A stretch of DNA of 64,000 bases from Paludicola sp. MB14-C6. GTDB lineage: Bacteria > Bacillota > Clostridia > Oscillospirales > Ruminococcaceae. Position 1 is the stretch's first letter, and every line of letters starts with the position of its first letter. Shown piece by piece: positions 26,688 through 36,290 of the stretch. The stretch lies in NCBI RefSeq assembly GCF_030908625.1, contig NZ_CP133133.1, forward strand, positions 1,736,001-1,800,000, written 5' to 3'. The notes under the pieces were generated by a model that searched no databases, was not told the origin of the DNA, and worked only from the letters and a program-made list of their open reading frames with translations. The position numbers and the translations under genes were made by a program.

Positions 26688-27943
26688 TGACTGAATCTGA
26701 ACTATTGTTTGATAGAGCAAAAAAAGTAATGCCCGGTGGAGTAAACAGCCCTGTAAGAGCATTTAATGCGGTCGGCGGTGCTCCTAGATTTATAAAATCC
26801 GCAAAAGGTGCAAGAATTTATGATGCTGACGGCAGAGAATATCTAGATTATATCGGTTCATGGGGTCCAATGATATTGGGACATGCCAATGAGAAAGTTT
26901 TGGATGCAGTATCAAAAACTATGGCAAATGGTTTGAGTTTTGGTGCGGCAACTGAGCTGGAAGTAATTATGGGCGAACTAATAACAAGTATTGTAAAACC
27001 AATTGAAATGATTCGAATGGTAAACAGCGGTACAGAGGCTGTAATGAGTGCAATCAGGCTTGCTCGTGGTTACACCCAAAGAGAAAAAATCATTAAGTTT
27101 GCAGGTTGTTATCATGGCCATTCCGACGCGATGCTTGTAAAAGCGGGTTCAGGAGCATTAACCAACTCAAATCCCGACAGCAGCGGTGTAACAAAGGGTG
27201 CCGCAAAAGATACATTACTTGCGCAGTATAATGATATAAATTCTGTAGCAGAGCTTTTTGATAGCAACAAGGGCGAAATTGCGGCAGTAATTGTAGAGCC
27301 GGTAGCTGCAAATATGGGTGTTGTTCCCCCACAAAAAGGATTTCTAGAGGGGCTAAGAAAGCTTTGTGATGAACAGAATGCATTGCTTATTTTTGACGAG
27401 GTTATAACAGGTTTCCGTTTGGCTCTTGGCGGTGCAATGGAATACTTTAACGTAAACGCTGACTTAGTGACTTACGGAAAGATTATCGGCGGAGGAATGC
27501 CGGTTGGTGCATATGGCGGAAGAAGAGAAATCATGTCTCATGTTTCACCAACAGGAAGCGTTTATCAAGCAGGAACCTTATCGGGTAATCCGGTTGCTAT
27601 GGCGGCAGGGCTTGCAACCTTAACCGAACTGAAAAACAATCCACAGGTTTATACAAACATTAACACGATGGCATCACGTTTAGCTGATGGTATTAGGAAA
27701 CACACAAAATATACCGTTAACAATATCGGCTCTTTATTATGCACATTTTTTACCGATCAAAACGTCTATAACTATGAAACGGCAAGAACCAGCGATACAA
27801 AGCGTTATGCAAGCTACTTTAACCATATGCTTGATAACGGAGTCTATATTGCGCCTGCACAGTTTGAAGCAATGTTTGTTTCCAATGTGCATACCAATGA
27901 AGACATTGATAAAACAATAGAAATTATAAAGAAATTCAAATAA
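26687..27943 (+). CDS. hemL: Glutamate-1-semialdehyde 2,1-aminomutase
   Basis: 418 aa PLP enzyme of the class III aminotransferase fold, giving 5-aminolevulinate. MPGGVNSPVRAF at the start, MVNSGTEAVMSAIRLARG, and the PLP lysine in TYGKIIGGGMPVGA. With hemA it forms the C5 pathway within the B12 operon. Confidence 0.96.
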   Translation: MTESELLFDRAKKVMPGGVNSPVRAFNAVGGAPRFIKSAKGARIYDADGREYLDYIGSWGPMILGHANEKVLDAVSKTMANGLSFGAATELEVIMGELITSIVKPIEMIRMVNSGTEAVMSAIRLARGYTQREKIIKFAGCYHGHSDAMLVKAGSGALTNSNPDSSGVTKGAAKDTLLAQYNDINSVAELFDSNKGEIAAVIVEPVAANMGVVPPQKGFLEGLRKLCDEQNALLIFDEVITGFRLALGGAMEYFNVNADLVTYGKIIGGGMPVGAYGGRREIMSHVSPTGSVYQAGTLSGNPVAMAAGLATLTELKNNPQVYTNINTMASRLADGIRKHTKYTVNNIGSLLCTFFTDQNVYNYETARTSDTKRYASYFNHMLDNGVYIAPAQFEAMFVSNVHTNEDIDKTIEIIKKFK

Positions 27944-27955
27944 CGGAGGTATCTT

Positions 27956-28312
27956 ATGCAAGGTATTTTAATTATTGCTCACGGAAGTCGTGAAAAACAA
28001 ACTGAGGAAACATTTTTAAAAATGGTTTCTATGATAAAAGAAAAAGTAAATATGCCTGTTGAATATGCTTATATGGAATTTTCACCTAAAAATATTGAAT
28101 GTGGTTTAAATGCACTTGTTGAACAAGGCATAAACGATATTAAAGTTGTGCCATATTTTTTGTTTAGTGGTATTCATATACGTGAAGATATTCCACAAGA
28201 AATCAATGAATTTGTTGAAAAGAATGCTAATGTAACGATAACAATGGGCGATACTTTGGGTGCTGACCCTCGTATTGCTGATGTTTTGGCAGATAGGATT
28301 TTGGGAAAATGA
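27956..28312 (+). CDS. cbiX: Sirohydrochlorin cobaltochelatase, short CbiX type
   Basis: 118 aa, the length of the small homodimeric CbiX. Inserts cobalt into sirohydrochlorin, which makes this the cobalt-early pathway. IIAHGSREKQTEE with His9 and VVPYFLFSGIHIREDIP with the second metal-handling His are visible. No CbiK is present. Overlaps cbiE/T by 4 nt. Confidence 0.92.
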   Translation: MQGILIIAHGSREKQTEETFLKMVSMIKEKVNMPVEYAYMEFSPKNIECGLNALVEQGINDIKVVPYFLFSGIHIREDIPQEINEFVEKNANVTITMGDTLGADPRIADVLADRILGK

Positions 28313-29499
28313 AAATATATGTGATAGGTGCAGGACTTGGAAAAGCAGAGCTTATCAGTCAAAATTCACTTAACATCATTCAAAACTCCGACATGGTTAT
28401 AACAACAGATCGGCTTCACGAGAAATTTAAAAGCTTAAATCAAAACAGTATCTCATTGCCTTTAAGCCAAATACCTCAAAAAATAAAAGAGAACGGTTCA
28501 CTTAAAAAAATAGCAATATTGGCTTCGGGCGATATTGGTTTTTATAGCATTTCAAGTATGCTGAAAGAAGCTCTTTCTGATTTTGAGCTTGAATTTATAA
28601 GTGGAACAAGTAGTCTGCAATATTTAACTGCGAAAATGCAAATTCCTTATGATAACGTTAAAACCGTTAGTGTTCATGGCAGAGAACGCTCTGTAATACC
28701 GTTTGTTTGTTATAATGAAAGGGTATTTGTATTAACTGGTGGAAAATATAAAGCTCATGATGTCATTAACGAGTTAATCAATGCTGGTTTGGGTAATGTT
28801 TTTGTTACTTTAGGTGAAAATCTTTCCGATAGTAACGAAAGAATTATCAGTGACAAGGCTTGTAATTTAAAAGATATCATGTTTGATAATCTTTGCGTTA
28901 TGTTGATTGAAAATCTAAATTATCATAACGCTAATCAGGTTTTGCGTGATAGCGATTTTGTTAGAGCGAAAGTCCCTATGACAAAAGAAGAAATCAGAAA
29001 CTTAAGCCTTTCAAAGCTTGCAATCAATAAATCCGATATTGTTTACGATATTGGCGCAGGAACAGGCTCTGTATCGATTGCTATGGCTTATAAAGCATGT
29101 GAAGGCTTTGTATATGCAATTGAAAAAGAGCAAGATGCTGTTGAGTTAATTGGTGTCAATAAAGCAAAACTTGGCGCTTTTAATTTAATTGAAAAAAACG
29201 CAAAAGCTCCTGAGGGGATAGATGAATTACCTACTCCAAATAAGGTATTTATCGGCGGAAGTTCAGGCAATCTGGATCAGATTTTTGACAGCGTATTATC
29301 CAAAAACAAAAATGTTAGAATCGTAGTGAATGCAATAACGTTAGAAACGTTGAATGAGGCAGTCAACTGTTTTCAAAAAAGAAGTATTGAAGCTGATATT
29401 ATATGTGTAAACGTATCAAAATCAGAAACAATTGGTAGCTACCATATGATGAAAGCGCAAAATCCTGTATATATTATAAGCGGTGAAAGTGATGAATGA
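28309..29499 (+). CDS. CbiET fusion: cobalt-precorrin-7 C5-methyltransferase / cobalt-precorrin-6B C15-methyltransferase (decarboxylating)
   Basis: 396 aa. The N-terminal CbiE methylase domain (about 1-200; VIGAGLGKAELIS, ILASGDIGFYSISSML) is fused to a CbiT Rossmann methyltransferase (about 215-396; VYDIGAGTGSVSIAMA, KVFIGGSSGNLDQI). It is equivalent to CobL of the aerobic pathway. Overlaps cbiA by 8 nt. Confidence 0.92.
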   Translation: MKIYVIGAGLGKAELISQNSLNIIQNSDMVITTDRLHEKFKSLNQNSISLPLSQIPQKIKENGSLKKIAILASGDIGFYSISSMLKEALSDFELEFISGTSSLQYLTAKMQIPYDNVKTVSVHGRERSVIPFVCYNERVFVLTGGKYKAHDVINELINAGLGNVFVTLGENLSDSNERIISDKACNLKDIMFDNLCVMLIENLNYHNANQVLRDSDFVRAKVPMTKEEIRNLSLSKLAINKSDIVYDIGAGTGSVSIAMAYKACEGFVYAIEKEQDAVELIGVNKAKLGAFNLIEKNAKAPEGIDELPTPNKVFIGGSSGNLDQIFDSVLSKNKNVRIVVNAITLETLNEAVNCFQKRSIEADIICVNVSKSETIGSYHMMKAQNPVYIISGESDE

Positions 29500-30874
29500 T
29501 TTAACTTTAACTAGTAACAGAATTATGCTTACCGCAACAGGCAGCGGAGCAGGTAAAACTACGATTACTTGTGGACTTTTAAAAGCTTTGATAAATCGCC
29601 ATAAATCAGTTGTAAGTTTTAAATGCGGTCCTGATTATATAGACCCGATGTTTCATTCCAAAATAATCGGTACAAAATCAAGAAATCTAGATATCTTTAT
29701 GTGTGGTGAAGATAACGTTAAATATCTTCTTGCAAAAAATTCTGTTGGTTGTGATATTTCGGTTATAGAGGGCGTTATGGGAATGTATGATGGGCTTTTG
29801 TTCCAATCTGATTATGCATCATCCAATCACCTATCAAAATTAACCGACACACCCCAAATACTGATTGTAAACGTAAAAGGTATGAGTCTTTCCGTTGTTG
29901 CTTTAATTAAAGGCTTTCTTTGTTACAAAGAAAACAACATAAAGGGTGTTATTTTGAATAACTGCACACAGGGTATGTATTCAATTTATAAAAAAATGAT
30001 AGAAGATGAACTATCTGTTCATGTATATGGATACTTTCCCAATGTAAAAGAGGCTTCCATTGAAAGCAGACATTTAGGCTTGGTAACCGCTAACGAAATA
30101 TCCGATATCAATAAAAAGCTGGATTTACTTGCAAAAACAGCAGAAGAATGTCTTGATATTGATGCCATTCTTTCTCTAGCGTCATCTGCTAAAGCGTTGC
30201 AATACAAAGCCATAGAGCCAAGTATGACAAAGAAATTGAACGTAAAAATAGCAGTAGCAAGGGATAACGCATTTTGTTTTACTTATGAGGACAATATCGA
30301 TTTGCTGAAAAAACTTGGAGCAGAAATAGAATATTTTTCACCGCTCAATGACACTACACTTCCCAACAATATGGATGGGTTGATTTTATGCGGAGGATAT
30401 CCCGAAGAATATGCCCAAGAGCTTTCAAAAAATAAAGCCATGTTACAATGCATCAAAAATGCAATTGAAAACAAAATGCCTACCATTGCGGAATGTGGCG
30501 GTTTTATGTATCTTATGGATAGCATAACGGATAAAAACAATATCTCATATCCAATGGTATCGGCAATTAAGGGCAATTCCTATATGACTTCAAAGCTTTC
30601 AAGATTTGGCTATATTAATCTTACCGCCAAAGTTGATAATTTACTTTGCAAAAAGGGTGAAAGCATTAACGCACATGAATTTCACTATTCAAACAGTGAC
30701 AATAACGGTGATGACTTTCAAGCAAGCAAACGCAGTAAAGAATGGGATTGTATTCATGCAACAGATACCTTATTTGCGGGCTATCCTCATATTCACTTTT
30801 GGGGAAATACCAATTTCGCAGTAAACTTTATTCAAAAATGTGATGCATACAAACAGAGTAAGGAGAGCCTATGA
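29492..30874 (+). CDS. cbiA: Cobyrinate a,c-diamide synthase
   Basis: 460 aa. Amidates the a and c side chains of cobyrinate with glutamine and ATP. N-terminal dethiobiotin-synthetase-like domain with TATGSGAGKTTITCG; C-terminal class I glutaminase with LILCGGYPEEYA and the nucleophile Cys in ECGGFMYL. ATG 29492 is preferred; GTG codons 3 and 9 nt upstream are possible. Confidence 0.94.
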   Translation: MNDLTLTSNRIMLTATGSGAGKTTITCGLLKALINRHKSVVSFKCGPDYIDPMFHSKIIGTKSRNLDIFMCGEDNVKYLLAKNSVGCDISVIEGVMGMYDGLLFQSDYASSNHLSKLTDTPQILIVNVKGMSLSVVALIKGFLCYKENNIKGVILNNCTQGMYSIYKKMIEDELSVHVYGYFPNVKEASIESRHLGLVTANEISDINKKLDLLAKTAEECLDIDAILSLASSAKALQYKAIEPSMTKKLNVKIAVARDNAFCFTYEDNIDLLKKLGAEIEYFSPLNDTTLPNNMDGLILCGGYPEEYAQELSKNKAMLQCIKNAIENKMPTIAECGGFMYLMDSITDKNNISYPMVSAIKGNSYMTSKLSRFGYINLTAKVDNLLCKKGESINAHEFHYSNSDNNGDDFQASKRSKEWDCIHATDTLFAGYPHIHFWGNTNFAVNFIQKCDAYKQSKESL

Positions 30875-31938
30875 TGACATTGAGCGAAGCTTTAACCAAA
30901 ATAGAAGAACCATCAAAGGATGCTATAGCAAAGGCAATTAATCGTTGGGATAATATTGCAAAGCCTTTAAAAAGCTTAGGATTGCTTGAATCTACTATTG
31001 TTAAAATAGCAGGAATTCAAAAAACGCCAAATGTAAACATAGATAAAAGATGTGTTGCGGTTATGTGTGCCGATAATGGAGTTGTCGCACAAGGTGTAAC
31101 GCAATCCCCAAGCGAAATTACTGCCGTCGTTACTGAAAATTTTGCAAAAGGCTGTACAAGTGTATGCATTATGGCAAAAAGTGCAAATGCAGATGTCATT
31201 CCAATTGATATTGGCGTTTATCGTGATGTTAATGTTAGCGGAGTTATCAATAAAAAGGTTATGTATGGCACAAACGATATGACACAAATGCCTGCAATGA
31301 CAAGAGAACAAGCTGTAAAAGCAATCGAAGTCGGTATTAACACCGTAATCGAATTAAAGGAAAAGGGTTATAAAATTATAGCAACCGGTGAAATGGGAAT
31401 TGGCAATACAACAACTAGTGCAGCAATTACGTCAGTGCTTTTATCATTACCTGTAGAATATGTAACTGGAGTGGGTGCAGGGCTTACAAGTGATGGGCTA
31501 AAGCGTAAAATCAATGCAATCAAAAAAGCAATAGAAGTGAACCAGCCAAATAAAAATGATCCGATTGACGTTCTTGCAAAGGTCGGCGGGTTGGATATTG
31601 CGGGAATTGTAGGGCTATATATAGGTGGTGCAGTATGTAATATACCGATCATGATTGACGGCGTTATTTCAGCGGTTGGAGCTATTATTGCATTGAAACT
31701 ATCTGAAAGATGTAAGCATTACATGATTGTATCCCATGTTTCAAAAGAGCCTGCAGGCAAATTATTGTTAGAAGAGTTAGGATTTAAACCGCTTTTAACA
31801 TGTGAAATGTGCCTTGGCGAGGGAACCGGTGCAGTTGCAGCACTCCCAGTTATCGATATGGGACTTGCGGTTTATAACAATACATATACCTTTGAAGATG
31901 CAGAAATCGAAAAATATGAGGACTTAAATAAGGCATAA
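30871..31938 (+). CDS. cobT: Nicotinate-nucleotide--dimethylbenzimidazole phosphoribosyltransferase
   Basis: 355 aa. Makes alpha-ribazole phosphate from a lower-ligand base and NaMN. Conserved CADNGVVAQGVTQSP, GEMGIGNTTTSAAI and the catalytic Glu region CEMCLGEGTGAVAALP. No bluB or bza genes for making the lower-ligand base are in the window. Overlaps cbiA by 4 nt. Confidence 0.95.
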   Translation: MMTLSEALTKIEEPSKDAIAKAINRWDNIAKPLKSLGLLESTIVKIAGIQKTPNVNIDKRCVAVMCADNGVVAQGVTQSPSEITAVVTENFAKGCTSVCIMAKSANADVIPIDIGVYRDVNVSGVINKKVMYGTNDMTQMPAMTREQAVKAIEVGINTVIELKEKGYKIIATGEMGIGNTTTSAAITSVLLSLPVEYVTGVGAGLTSDGLKRKINAIKKAIEVNQPNKNDPIDVLAKVGGLDIAGIVGLYIGGAVCNIPIMIDGVISAVGAIIALKLSERCKHYMIVSHVSKEPAGKLLLEELGFKPLLTCEMCLGEGTGAVAALPVIDMGLAVYNNTYTFEDAEIEKYEDLNKA

Positions 31939-31958
31939 ATAACAAGTGGAGGTGTACA

Positions 31959-32486
31959 ATGCTGATTTTAGTTTTAGGCTCAAGCGGAAGTGGAAAATCC
32001 GCATTTGCAGAAAATATTGCTACCTCCCTCTCGAAAGAATTGCTTTATGTTGCAACGATGCAGCCTTTTGGAAATGAAGCAGAACAAAGAATTAAAAGGC
32101 ATCGTGAAATGCGCAAAAACAAGGGCTTTATAAGCGTTGATTGCTATGCGGATTTGGAACACTTTCAGCTTGAAAAGAAATATGGAGTTGTGTTGTTGGA
32201 ATGTATGTCAAATCTGCTTGCAAACGAAATGTATCGTGAAAATGCCAATAGGGAAGATTTAATTCATAAAATAATAAGCGGGATTGAAAAAATAAAAGCA
32301 CAAACTGACCATTTCATTATCGTTTCAAATGATGTTGGATGTGATCTGAACGATTACAGCGAAGAAACACTTTCTTATATAAATAAGCTTGGAATAATCA
32401 ATCAAGAGCTTGTAAAAAAGGCTGATACAGTAGTTGAAGTTGTTTGCTCAATACCGATATATCACAAAGGGGAAAAGCTATGGTAA
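31959..32486 (+). CDS. cobU: Adenosylcobinamide kinase / adenosylcobinamide-phosphate guanylyltransferase
   Basis: 175 aa, usual CobU length. P-loop GSSGSGKSAFAE at the N-terminus and RIKRHREMR, which carries the histidine that is guanylylated in CobU. Phosphorylates and then GMP-loads adenosylcobinamide. AAGTGGAGGTG upstream of ATG. Overlaps cobS by 7 nt. Confidence 0.93.
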   Translation: MLILVLGSSGSGKSAFAENIATSLSKELLYVATMQPFGNEAEQRIKRHREMRKNKGFISVDCYADLEHFQLEKKYGVVLLECMSNLLANEMYRENANREDLIHKIISGIEKIKAQTDHFIIVSNDVGCDLNDYSEETLSYINKLGIINQELVKKADTVVEVVCSIPIYHKGEKLW

Positions 32487-33250
32487 AAGACATAATAAGT
32501 GGATTGGTAACCGCATTTTCAATGTATTCCATTGTACCAATGCCACAAATGGAATGGAATAAAAACACAATGAAATACGCAATGTGCTTTTTTCCTTTAA
32601 TAGGATTGCTTATTGGCGGAGTGGTATATGGAGCAACTGCACTAAGCAGTTATTTTAAAATTAGTCCGTTACTTTATTCTGCTATTTTAGTTTTCATTCC
32701 TATTATTATTTCGGGAGCGATCCATCTTGACGGGTTGATTGATACAGGAGATGCACTCTATTCTAGGCTTGAAAGAGAAAGAAAGCTGGAAATACTAAAA
32801 GATCCTCATGTTGGTGCGTTTGGAGTCATTTTATGTGGAGGATATTTGTTATTAAGCTTCGGAGTAGCAGGACAATTTTATCAAAATACAAAACTGCTGC
32901 CTTTCTTATGTCTTGGATATATCCTATCAAGAGGCTATAGTGCATTATCTATAGTGAGTTTTAAAACGGCTAAAAATTCAGGACTGGCTTACATTTTTTC
33001 AGACAATGCCAGTAAAAAAACTGTTAAAATAACAAGTTTGCTTTATATCATAATAGCTTACGTGGGTATGCTTTTTATAAATCCTATCATAGGAATGATT
33101 ACATTGGCTTTAAGCCTAGGTCGGTTTATTTTGTTTAAAATGATGTGTTATAAAAAATTTGGTGGTCTTACTGGCGATTTAGCAGGATATCTACTTTGCA
33201 CAATTGAATTTATAATACTTTGTATAAGTGCATTTGGGGTGATGATATGA
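32480..33250 (+). CDS. cobS: Adenosylcobinamide-GDP ribazoletransferase (cobalamin synthase)
   Basis: 256 aa integral membrane protein. Joins adenosylcobinamide-GDP and alpha-ribazole(-phosphate). The conserved HLDGLIDTGDALYSR aspartate motif is at about 78-92, followed by several membrane helices. Start ATG 32480 with AAAGGGG upstream; the frame is open 12 codons further back inside cobU without a ribosome site. Confidence 0.93.
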   Translation: MVKDIISGLVTAFSMYSIVPMPQMEWNKNTMKYAMCFFPLIGLLIGGVVYGATALSSYFKISPLLYSAILVFIPIIISGAIHLDGLIDTGDALYSRLERERKLEILKDPHVGAFGVILCGGYLLLSFGVAGQFYQNTKLLPFLCLGYILSRGYSALSIVSFKTAKNSGLAYIFSDNASKKTVKITSLLYIIIAYVGMLFINPIIGMITLALSLGRFILFKMMCYKKFGGLTGDLAGYLLCTIEFIILCISAFGVMI

Positions 33251-33636
33251 GGTTTATTATAGGTGGAAATGCAAGCGGAAAGCTTCAAAGAGTATATGAG
33301 CTTGGCTATCAAGACAGTGATATTCTTTATTGTAAACATAATGAAATACCTCAAATAGAAAACCAAAGAGTTTTATACAAGCTAAATACTTTGATAGATA
33401 CACTTATGAAACATGATATTGAGCCTAAAGAATATATAAATTCATTGATGAAAAATTCAAATATCGAGGTTATTGTTTGTGATGAAGTTGGGTGTGGCGT
33501 TGTACCTATGCAAAGATATGAACGTGATTTCAGAGAATGTGTCGGTAGAATCAGCTGTTTGGTTGCAACAAATGCAAATAGTGTTGAAAGGATATACTGC
33601 GGCATAGCTACAGTTATAAAATCAGATGAAAGTTAA
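33247..33636 (+). CDS. Small CobU-like protein with degenerate P-loop
   Basis: 129 aa. The N-terminal RFIIGGNASGKLQRVYELG looks like the CobU P-loop, but the Ser/Thr after GK is Leu, and no RHRE-type histidine is seen. VIVCDEVGCGVVPMQRYERDFRE and GRISCLVATNANSVERIYCG resemble the CobU C-terminal half. A true CobU is encoded just upstream, so this may be a partner, a diverged paralogue or another activity in loop assembly. ATG overlaps the cobS stop; overlaps cobC by 11 nt. Confidence 0.7.
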   Translation: MRFIIGGNASGKLQRVYELGYQDSDILYCKHNEIPQIENQRVLYKLNTLIDTLMKHDIEPKEYINSLMKNSNIEVIVCDEVGCGVVPMQRYERDFRECVGRISCLVATNANSVERIYCGIATVIKSDES

Positions 33637-34216
33637 CGTTATCATGATACGCCATGCCAAAACTCGTGGTAATTTGAACCATGAATATATAGGATCAACG
33701 GATGAAAGCTTGTGTGAAATAGGTGTAGAAGAGTTGAAAATGAACGGTAAGCGTTATCCTCATGCTGACTATATCTATTCAAGCCCATTGAAACGATGCA
33801 TTGAAACAGCAGCTATCATATATGATGATAAAAAACCTATCATTGAAAATGATTTGCGTGAATGTGATTTTGGCGATTTTGAAAAAATGAATTATGAACA
33901 GTTAAAAGATAGAGAAGAATACCAACGCTTTATTGATAGTAATGGGGAAGCGAGCTTTCCAAACGGCGAAAGTAAAAGCCAATTTTCAAAACGATGTATT
34001 AAGGCTTTTGAAAAAATAGTAATAAATCAGGATGATGGGGATACCATAGCTATTATTTGTCATGGCGGCACAATTATGGCTGTTTTACATCAATACAGCA
34101 ATCCACATAAAGACTTTTACGAATGGCAAGCGAAAAATACGCAAGGCTTTACTTTTGTATTTGATACAAACATAAAAAAGGCTATAGATATTAGAAGATT
34201 ACAGGGGGAAAGTTGA
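33626..34216 (+). CDS. cobC: Alpha-ribazole phosphatase (histidine phosphatase family)
   Basis: 196 aa. Histidine phosphatase with IMIRHAKTRGN (catalytic His9), ECDFGDFE (acid/base Glu region) and CHGGTIMAVLH. Context and size fit CobC, which dephosphorylates alpha-ribazole 5'-phosphate or cobalamin 5'-phosphate. Start overlaps the previous gene. Confidence 0.88.
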   Translation: MKVNVIMIRHAKTRGNLNHEYIGSTDESLCEIGVEELKMNGKRYPHADYIYSSPLKRCIETAAIIYDDKKPIIENDLRECDFGDFEKMNYEQLKDREEYQRFIDSNGEASFPNGESKSQFSKRCIKAFEKIVINQDDGDTIAIICHGGTIMAVLHQYSNPHKDFYEWQAKNTQGFTFVFDTNIKKAIDIRRLQGES

Positions 34217-34218
34217 AG

Positions 34219-35175
34219 ATGGAAATATTAGTTGCAGTAATAATCGGGTTTATACTTGATTTGATTATTGGTGATCCACAATGGCTTCCACATCCTGTAA
34301 GATTGATTGGCTTTTTGATTGCAAAAGGCGAAAAAATAATCAGAAAAATTCTTCCTAAAAAAGAGTTTATAGGCGGTATGATATTAACCGTATTGGTAAC
34401 GGCAATCTCTTTTGTAGTCCCATATTTTATCCTATACTTTGCAGGACTGTTTAGCATCTATCTAAAAATAGCAATAGAGGCTGTATTTTGTTATCAAATA
34501 CTTGCAACGAAGTGTTTAAAGGTTGAAAGTATGAGAGTATATCAATATCTTATAAAAAAGGATATTTTAAATTCAAGAAAATATCTATCATGGATTGTAG
34601 GAAGAGATACCGAAAATTTAGATGAACAGCAAATATCAAAAGCAGTGGTTGAAACAATTGCCGAAAATACATCTGACGGAGTAATTGCTCCTATGATTTT
34701 CTTAGTAATTGGTGGTGCACCATTAGGCTTTTTCTATAAAGCGGTTAATACACTGGATTCTATGATAGGCTATAAAAATGACAAATATCTGTATTTTGGA
34801 AGATTTGCGGCAAAACTTGATGATGTCTTAAACTTTTTACCGGCTATAATTTCAGCAATGTTTATGATAGCGGCAAGCTTTATCGTAGGCCTTGACTCTA
34901 AAAATGCAGTGAAAATATATAAACGTGATAAACATAATCATTCAAGTCCTAACAGCGCAAAAACTGAGGCAGTTGCAGCCGGTGCTTTAAACTTAATGCT
35001 TGCGGGAGATGCTTATTATTTTGGCAAACTGGTAAAGAAGAAAACCATAGGCGATGATAATAAAACGATAACGCCCCAAGATATTCCTACTATGAACAAG
35101 CTGATGTATGCAACAGCAACGGTTTCTATTCTTATTTTATCCGCAATAAGGCTAACTATGGTGATATTACTATGA
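34219..35175 (+). CDS. cbiB: Adenosylcobinamide-phosphate synthase
   Basis: 318 aa membrane protein joining cobyrate with aminopropanol phosphate. Typical start motif GFILDLIIGDPQWLPHPVRLIG, then ETIAENTSDGVIAPM and NSPNSAKTEAVAAGAL-type loops (HNHSSPNSAKTEAVAAGAL). ATG 34219 follows GGGGG; TTG two codons earlier overlaps the cobC stop and is the alternative. Confidence 0.94.
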   Translation: MEILVAVIIGFILDLIIGDPQWLPHPVRLIGFLIAKGEKIIRKILPKKEFIGGMILTVLVTAISFVVPYFILYFAGLFSIYLKIAIEAVFCYQILATKCLKVESMRVYQYLIKKDILNSRKYLSWIVGRDTENLDEQQISKAVVETIAENTSDGVIAPMIFLVIGGAPLGFFYKAVNTLDSMIGYKNDKYLYFGRFAAKLDDVLNFLPAIISAMFMIAASFIVGLDSKNAVKIYKRDKHNHSSPNSAKTEAVAAGALNLMLAGDAYYFGKLVKKKTIGDDNKTITPQDIPTMNKLMYATATVSILILSAIRLTMVILL

Positions 35176-36284
35176 TAAATAACAATAATACATATACGAA
35201 AAAGAAAAGCGATGTGAATACAGTATCATGCCGCCATGGTGGAGATGTCTATACCAAGCGTATAATGAAATATGCGGATAAAATAGTCGACTTTTCTGCA
35301 AACATCAATCCGTTGGGAATGCCCGATAATGTAAAGAATGCGATTATTGAAAATATTGATGCATATGAGTGCTATCCGGATCCATTTTGTAGAGAGTTAA
35401 GAGATGCAATTGCAAAAGTTGAGAATACAAAACCGCAAAATATAAGTTGTGGTAATGGTGCGGCGGATATTATATATAAATTAGCATGGGGATTGAAGCC
35501 TCAGAAAGCATTACTGCTTGCTCCAACTTTTTCGGAATACGAACAGGCTTTAAATACCGTTAGCTGTAAAGTCGAATATTATAACTTAAAACAAGAAAAC
35601 GAATTTCAATTAGATGAGGATATATTAGATTGCATTACAGATGATATTGACATTATGTTTGTTTGTAACCCGAATAATCCAACCGGAATTGTTACTCCTA
35701 AACCGTTAATGAAAAAAATATTGGATCAATGTAAATGCTGTGGGGCTATTTTGATTGTAGACGAATGTTTTATGGATTTTGTAATGGATGAAGAACAATA
35801 TAGTATTTCTTCTATGATAGAAAGCTATGATAATTTAGTAATCATGAAGGCTTTTACGAAAATCTACGCTATGGCGGGAATAAGGCTTGGATATATGCTT
35901 TGCTCCAATCAAAACATCATTTATTCTGTTAATAATGCATCGCAATCATGGAGTGTTTCAACAGTTGCAAGCAAATGCGGAATAGCTGCTTTAAATAATT
36001 CCGATTATGTAAACAAAACCAAACAGATGATAAAACAAAACAGGGAGTATCTGATTATTGAACTCAATTCACTTGGCTTTCGAACCTTTGATTCAAGTAC
36101 AAATTATATACTATTTTATACCGATAATGTAACCATTCAAACAGAGCTTGAGCAGTATGGGGTTTTAATTCGAAATTGTGATAATTACCATAACTTAAAA
36201 AGTGGCTTTTATCGTATTGCGGTTAAATCTCAAAAGGATAATCAATATTTAATAGAATGTATTAGAAAAGTAGTAACGGAGTAA
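35172..36284 (+). CDS. cobD: Threonine-phosphate decarboxylase
   Basis: 370 aa PLP enzyme of fold type I, related to histidinol-phosphate aminotransferase. HGGDVYTKRI and DFSANINPLGMP near the start are CobD features; CNPNNPTG and the PLP lysine in IMKAFTKIYAMAGIRLG follow. Makes (R)-1-amino-2-propanol O-phosphate. No threonine kinase (pduX) is recognised nearby. Confidence 0.92.
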   Translation: MINNNNTYTKKKSDVNTVSCRHGGDVYTKRIMKYADKIVDFSANINPLGMPDNVKNAIIENIDAYECYPDPFCRELRDAIAKVENTKPQNISCGNGAADIIYKLAWGLKPQKALLLAPTFSEYEQALNTVSCKVEYYNLKQENEFQLDEDILDCITDDIDIMFVCNPNNPTGIVTPKPLMKKILDQCKCCGAILIVDECFMDFVMDEEQYSISSMIESYDNLVIMKAFTKIYAMAGIRLGYMLCSNQNIIYSVNNASQSWSVSTVASKCGIAALNNSDYVNKTKQMIKQNREYLIIELNSLGFRTFDSSTNYILFYTDNVTIQTELEQYGVLIRNCDNYHNLKSGFYRIAVKSQKDNQYLIECIRKVVTE

Positions 36285-36290
36285 CAACAG

